A DNA stretch of 64,000 nucleotides from Elusimicrobiota bacterium (GTDB taxonomy: Bacteria; Elusimicrobiota; Elusimicrobia; UBA1565; UBA9628), in contig JACQAZ010000014.1 of assembly GCA_016194705.1 (NCBI GenBank), positions 1 through 64,000 on the forward strand. Reading direction: 5' to 3'. The notes beneath the pieces were generated by a model, which was given only the letters and a program-made list of their open reading frames with translations, was not told where the DNA came from and ran no database searches. The position numbers and the translations under genes were made by a program. This document shows, in pieces, positions 62,242 through 64,000 of this stretch. Within the stretch, counting starts at the first letter, position 1; each line of letters begins with the position of its first letter.

Positions 62242-63086
62242 TATGCTCCTCCTTGCTCCCGATTGTATTGGGAGGCCTGCTTTGCCAATTCTTCCATTTC
62301 TCCTATCGCGGTGTCCAAGTCAACCGAGGCGCCGGGGAGAGTCCGCAGCTCCGCCAAGGCGGCGCTGAGCTTGTCCATCTGCGTGATCGCGACTTCGTTG
62401 CGGCTGACCAGATCGTTGACCTTCTCGAGCGTCTCCTTCACCAGGCGATCGCGCTCCTCCAGCGTCTTGAGCTCTTCCTTGTCGGCCGCGCGCTGCGAGT
62501 TTTGAGCTCCCAGGGCTTTGCGCTTTGATGAGATATAGCGCGTGTCGATGGCCGCCACGCTCTGCAGCTGCGCGGCCATGACCGACAGGTTGTCGAGCAC
62601 CGAAAGATAGACCTGCTCGGCGGCGCCGAGGTAGCGGCCATAGGTGAGCTCTCCGGTGGAGAGCTTTTCATCGAGGGTCTTCTTGAGAGTCTCGAAGCGC
62701 TCGCCGATTTGGGAGAACTGCTGGGCTCCCTGCTCGGCCTGCTCGGCGACCTCGCCCTTGGCCTTGTCCCCGACGCGCTTGAGGGACTTCTCCAGGCCGT
62801 CCATCGTCTTGCGCCGCTGCTTGGCGAGGTCTTCGTAGAGCTGCTTGACATGGAGATCGGCCAGGGCGTCGCCGCGCACGAAGTAGTTGTACAGCATGCT
62901 TCCCATCCCGAGACCCAAGCCCCCGACGGTCGCGGCGACCGGCAAGGTCGCGGCCCCGAAGAGGCCGACGGCCAGCGCTCCCAGCATGCCGACCCCGGCG
63001 GAGTACATCGTGACGGGATGCTCCAAGGTCGCTTTGAGCACCGCTTTCTTGGTCGCCTCGCGCGAGAAATCGGCCACGTCCGGCAT
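62241..63086 (-). CDS. Two-helix membrane protein with long coiled coil, TelA partner
   Basis: This encodes 281 residues. Two adjacent hydrophobic segments lie at about 26-66 (TMYSAGVGMLGALAVGLFGAA and AATVGGLGLGMGSMLY), followed by about 200 residues of charged coiled coil (LHVKQLYEDLAKQRRK, AEQAEQGAQQF, LSTGELTYGRYLGAA) with no enzyme motif. It is coupled by one-base overlaps to both neighbours. In other bacteria TelA genes sit beside XpaC, also an N-terminal two-helix protein; positional analogy only. Confidence 0.75.
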   Translation of the reverse strand: MPDVADFSREATKKAVLKATLEHPVTMYSAGVGMLGALAVGLFGAATLPVAATVGGLGLGMGSMLYNYFVRGDALADLHVKQLYEDLAKQRRKTMDGLEKSLKRVGDKAKGEVAEQAEQGAQQFSQIGERFETLKKTLDEKLSTGELTYGRYLGAAEQVYLSVLDNLSVMAAQLQSVAAIDTRYISSKRKALGAQNSQRAADKEELKTLEERDRLVKETLEKVNDLVSRNEVAITQMDKLSAALAELRTLPGASVDLDTAIGEMEELAKQASQYNREQGGA

Positions 63087-64000
63087 CAGAGGCTCTCCAT
63101 GACCAGATAGAGTTCCACGCGCGGCAGGCGGTAATTGTAGGCCCGGTCGGTCTCGCCGGCGGCTCTGGGAAGCGGCTTGGTCGGGCCCAGCCCGACTCCC
63201 CGAAGGCGAGCCTCGTTGATGCCGTGGGCGACCGTCAAGTAGCGGCGCACCGCGTCGGCTCTTTCCTGGGAGAGCAGCCCGTTGGCGCCGGGATCTCCGT
63301 TCAAGCCCGTATGCCCCTTGATCACGACGCGAAAGGCCGGATAATGCTCGAGGTGCTCCGCCGCTTTGTCGAGTTCCACCTTGCCTTCGGGGCTGAGCTC
63401 GGCCTTCCCGCTTTGGAAGGTGATGGGAAGGACCTTCAGCGTGCCGACTTCCCGGAGCATGTCCCAGCCGTGCGCGTCGAGAGGCGGAAATTCTCGTGCC
63501 AGCGAGGCGGCGCCGGTCCCCGGTTTTCCGGCCGTCCCGAACTGCTCCGAGCCGCCCGATTTCAGGAGGCCCTCGACGAAGGAGCTGTTGAGCAGATGGT
63601 AGGGATCGCCCTGCGGGACGGGGCTTGCGCGGAAGTCCCCGCTTTCGATCAAGATCTGGACCGTGGATTCGATGGTGTCGACGAGACCCTCGTCCCCGGC
63701 CTCGGGGCCCAAGGCCAGTCCGAACCACCGGCCGGCGTTGTCGGCCAGATTCACCCACTCGACGCTGTGGAGCATCGTCTCCACCTGCTTGGTGCTCAGC
63801 CGGGCGGTTTCCTTTAGGTCCGTCGTCAGGCTCTGCTGATCCTGCTGGTAGGCCTTCAGAGTCCGGAAGTAGTTGGCCAGCACGATCTTGACGACCTGGG
63901 GGTCGCGCGCGGCGAAATCCCGGTTGACGAGGAGCACGTCCACGATGAGACGGCGCGTGCTCTCCGTGCCCAACAGCTTGACCACCGAGCCCCGGGAGAT
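63086..64000 (-). CDS. Substrate-binding-protein/OmpA fusion, cut by the window edge
   Basis: At least 304 codons are present and the frame is open to the right edge, so the N-terminus is missing. The first part (LIVDVLLVNRDFAARDPQVV, VKIVLANYFRTLKAYQQD) looks like the second lobe of an NMT1-type periplasmic binding protein. The last 120 residues are an OmpA domain (FQSGKAELSPEGKVELDKAA, VVIKGHTGLNGDP, ERADAVRRYLTV, YRLPRVELYLV), with HTG in place of the usual HTD. Such fusions could hold a solute receptor on peptidoglycan. The GTG at 63985 is probably only an internal codon. Confidence 0.82.
   Translation of the reverse strand: MSRGSVVKLLGTESTRRLIVDVLLVNRDFAARDPQVVKIVLANYFRTLKAYQQDQQSLTTDLKETARLSTKQVETMLHSVEWVNLADNAGRWFGLALGPEAGDEGLVDTIESTVQILIESGDFRASPVPQGDPYHLLNSSFVEGLLKSGGSEQFGTAGKPGTGAASLAREFPPLDAHGWDMLREVGTLKVLPITFQSGKAELSPEGKVELDKAAEHLEHYPAFRVVIKGHTGLNGDPGANGLLSQERADAVRRYLTVAHGINEARLRGVGLGPTKPLPRAAGETDRAYNYRLPRVELYLVMESL

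Overview
This 64-kb window is a gene-dense, strongly GC-rich stretch of chromosome from a Gram-negative bacterium. Outer-membrane and periplasmic machinery is abundant: a PorV/PorQ-like protein, a TonB/ExbB/ExbD module, OmpA-domain proteins, lipoproteins and LspA. Together with a FlgD-Ig C-terminal domain on a secreted protein, many large secreted TPR proteins and very few recognisable orthologues among the secreted proteins, this is what I would expect of an uncultured member of the Elusimicrobiota or a neighbouring deep lineage. The phylum is an inference, not something the sequence proves. There are no rRNA genes, CRISPR arrays, transposases or phage genes.

Layout. 1-3.9 kb: an outer-membrane protein and a large NHL-repeat secreted protein. 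3.9-7.1 kb: a compositionally lighter stretch (receiver protein, DUF3293 protein, small membrane protein, HNH-like zinc-cluster protein) that ends at a tRNA-Ala. 7.1-11.1 kb: a tight minus-strand operon (desaturase, degenerate metallo-beta-lactamase, NUDIX, HAD, OmpA lipoprotein, receiver). 11.2-13.8 kb: a frameshifted His/Tyr/Trp-rich secreted protein, a Mut7-C nuclease and a secreted protein. 13.9-17.6 kb: gap - arginase - pgk - secG - tRNA-Leu, closed by a strong intrinsic terminator. 17.6-26.2 kb: thrS, a giant TPR protein, ExbB, two ExbD, TonB and an OmpA-like secreted protein. 26.4-28.9 kb: an orphan 786-residue secreted protein and tRNA-Val. 28.9-35.7 kb: a secreted orphan and three tandem paralogous TPR membrane proteins, the middle one carrying a Ser/Thr kinase domain.

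35.7-40.5 kb: ferredoxin-dependent 2-oxoacid oxidoreductase (korAB) diverging from a 2-oxoacid dehydrogenase E1 alpha/beta pair. 40.5-47.4 kb: a repeat-built secreted protein, a copper-type P-ATPase with a peptidase-MA-like lipoprotein, a 23S rRNA methyltransferase and a secreted protein. 47.4-52.6 kb: ileS-lspA, a large inverted repeat, an acyl-CoA dehydrogenase and a small orphan. 52.7-58.2 kb: a signalling run of receiver, exported carbonic anhydrase, coiled-coil protein, GAF-GAF-PAS-class IIIb nucleotide cyclase, PilZ protein and a GYF/Cys-rich membrane protein. 58.2-64 kb: a urea/nitrate-type ABC transporter followed upstream by TelA, a two-helix coiled-coil membrane protein and a substrate-binding/OmpA fusion cut by the window edge.

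How it works together. Central carbon metabolism (gap, pgk, both 2-oxoacid systems, acyl-CoA dehydrogenase) is interleaved with translation genes (thrS, ileS, three tRNAs) and envelope systems. The most interesting parts are the carbonic anhydrase/CyaB1-like cyclase cluster, the TPR-kinase triplet, the ABC-TelA-OmpA cluster, and several genes whose promoters sit so close to the start codon that the mRNAs should be leaderless.
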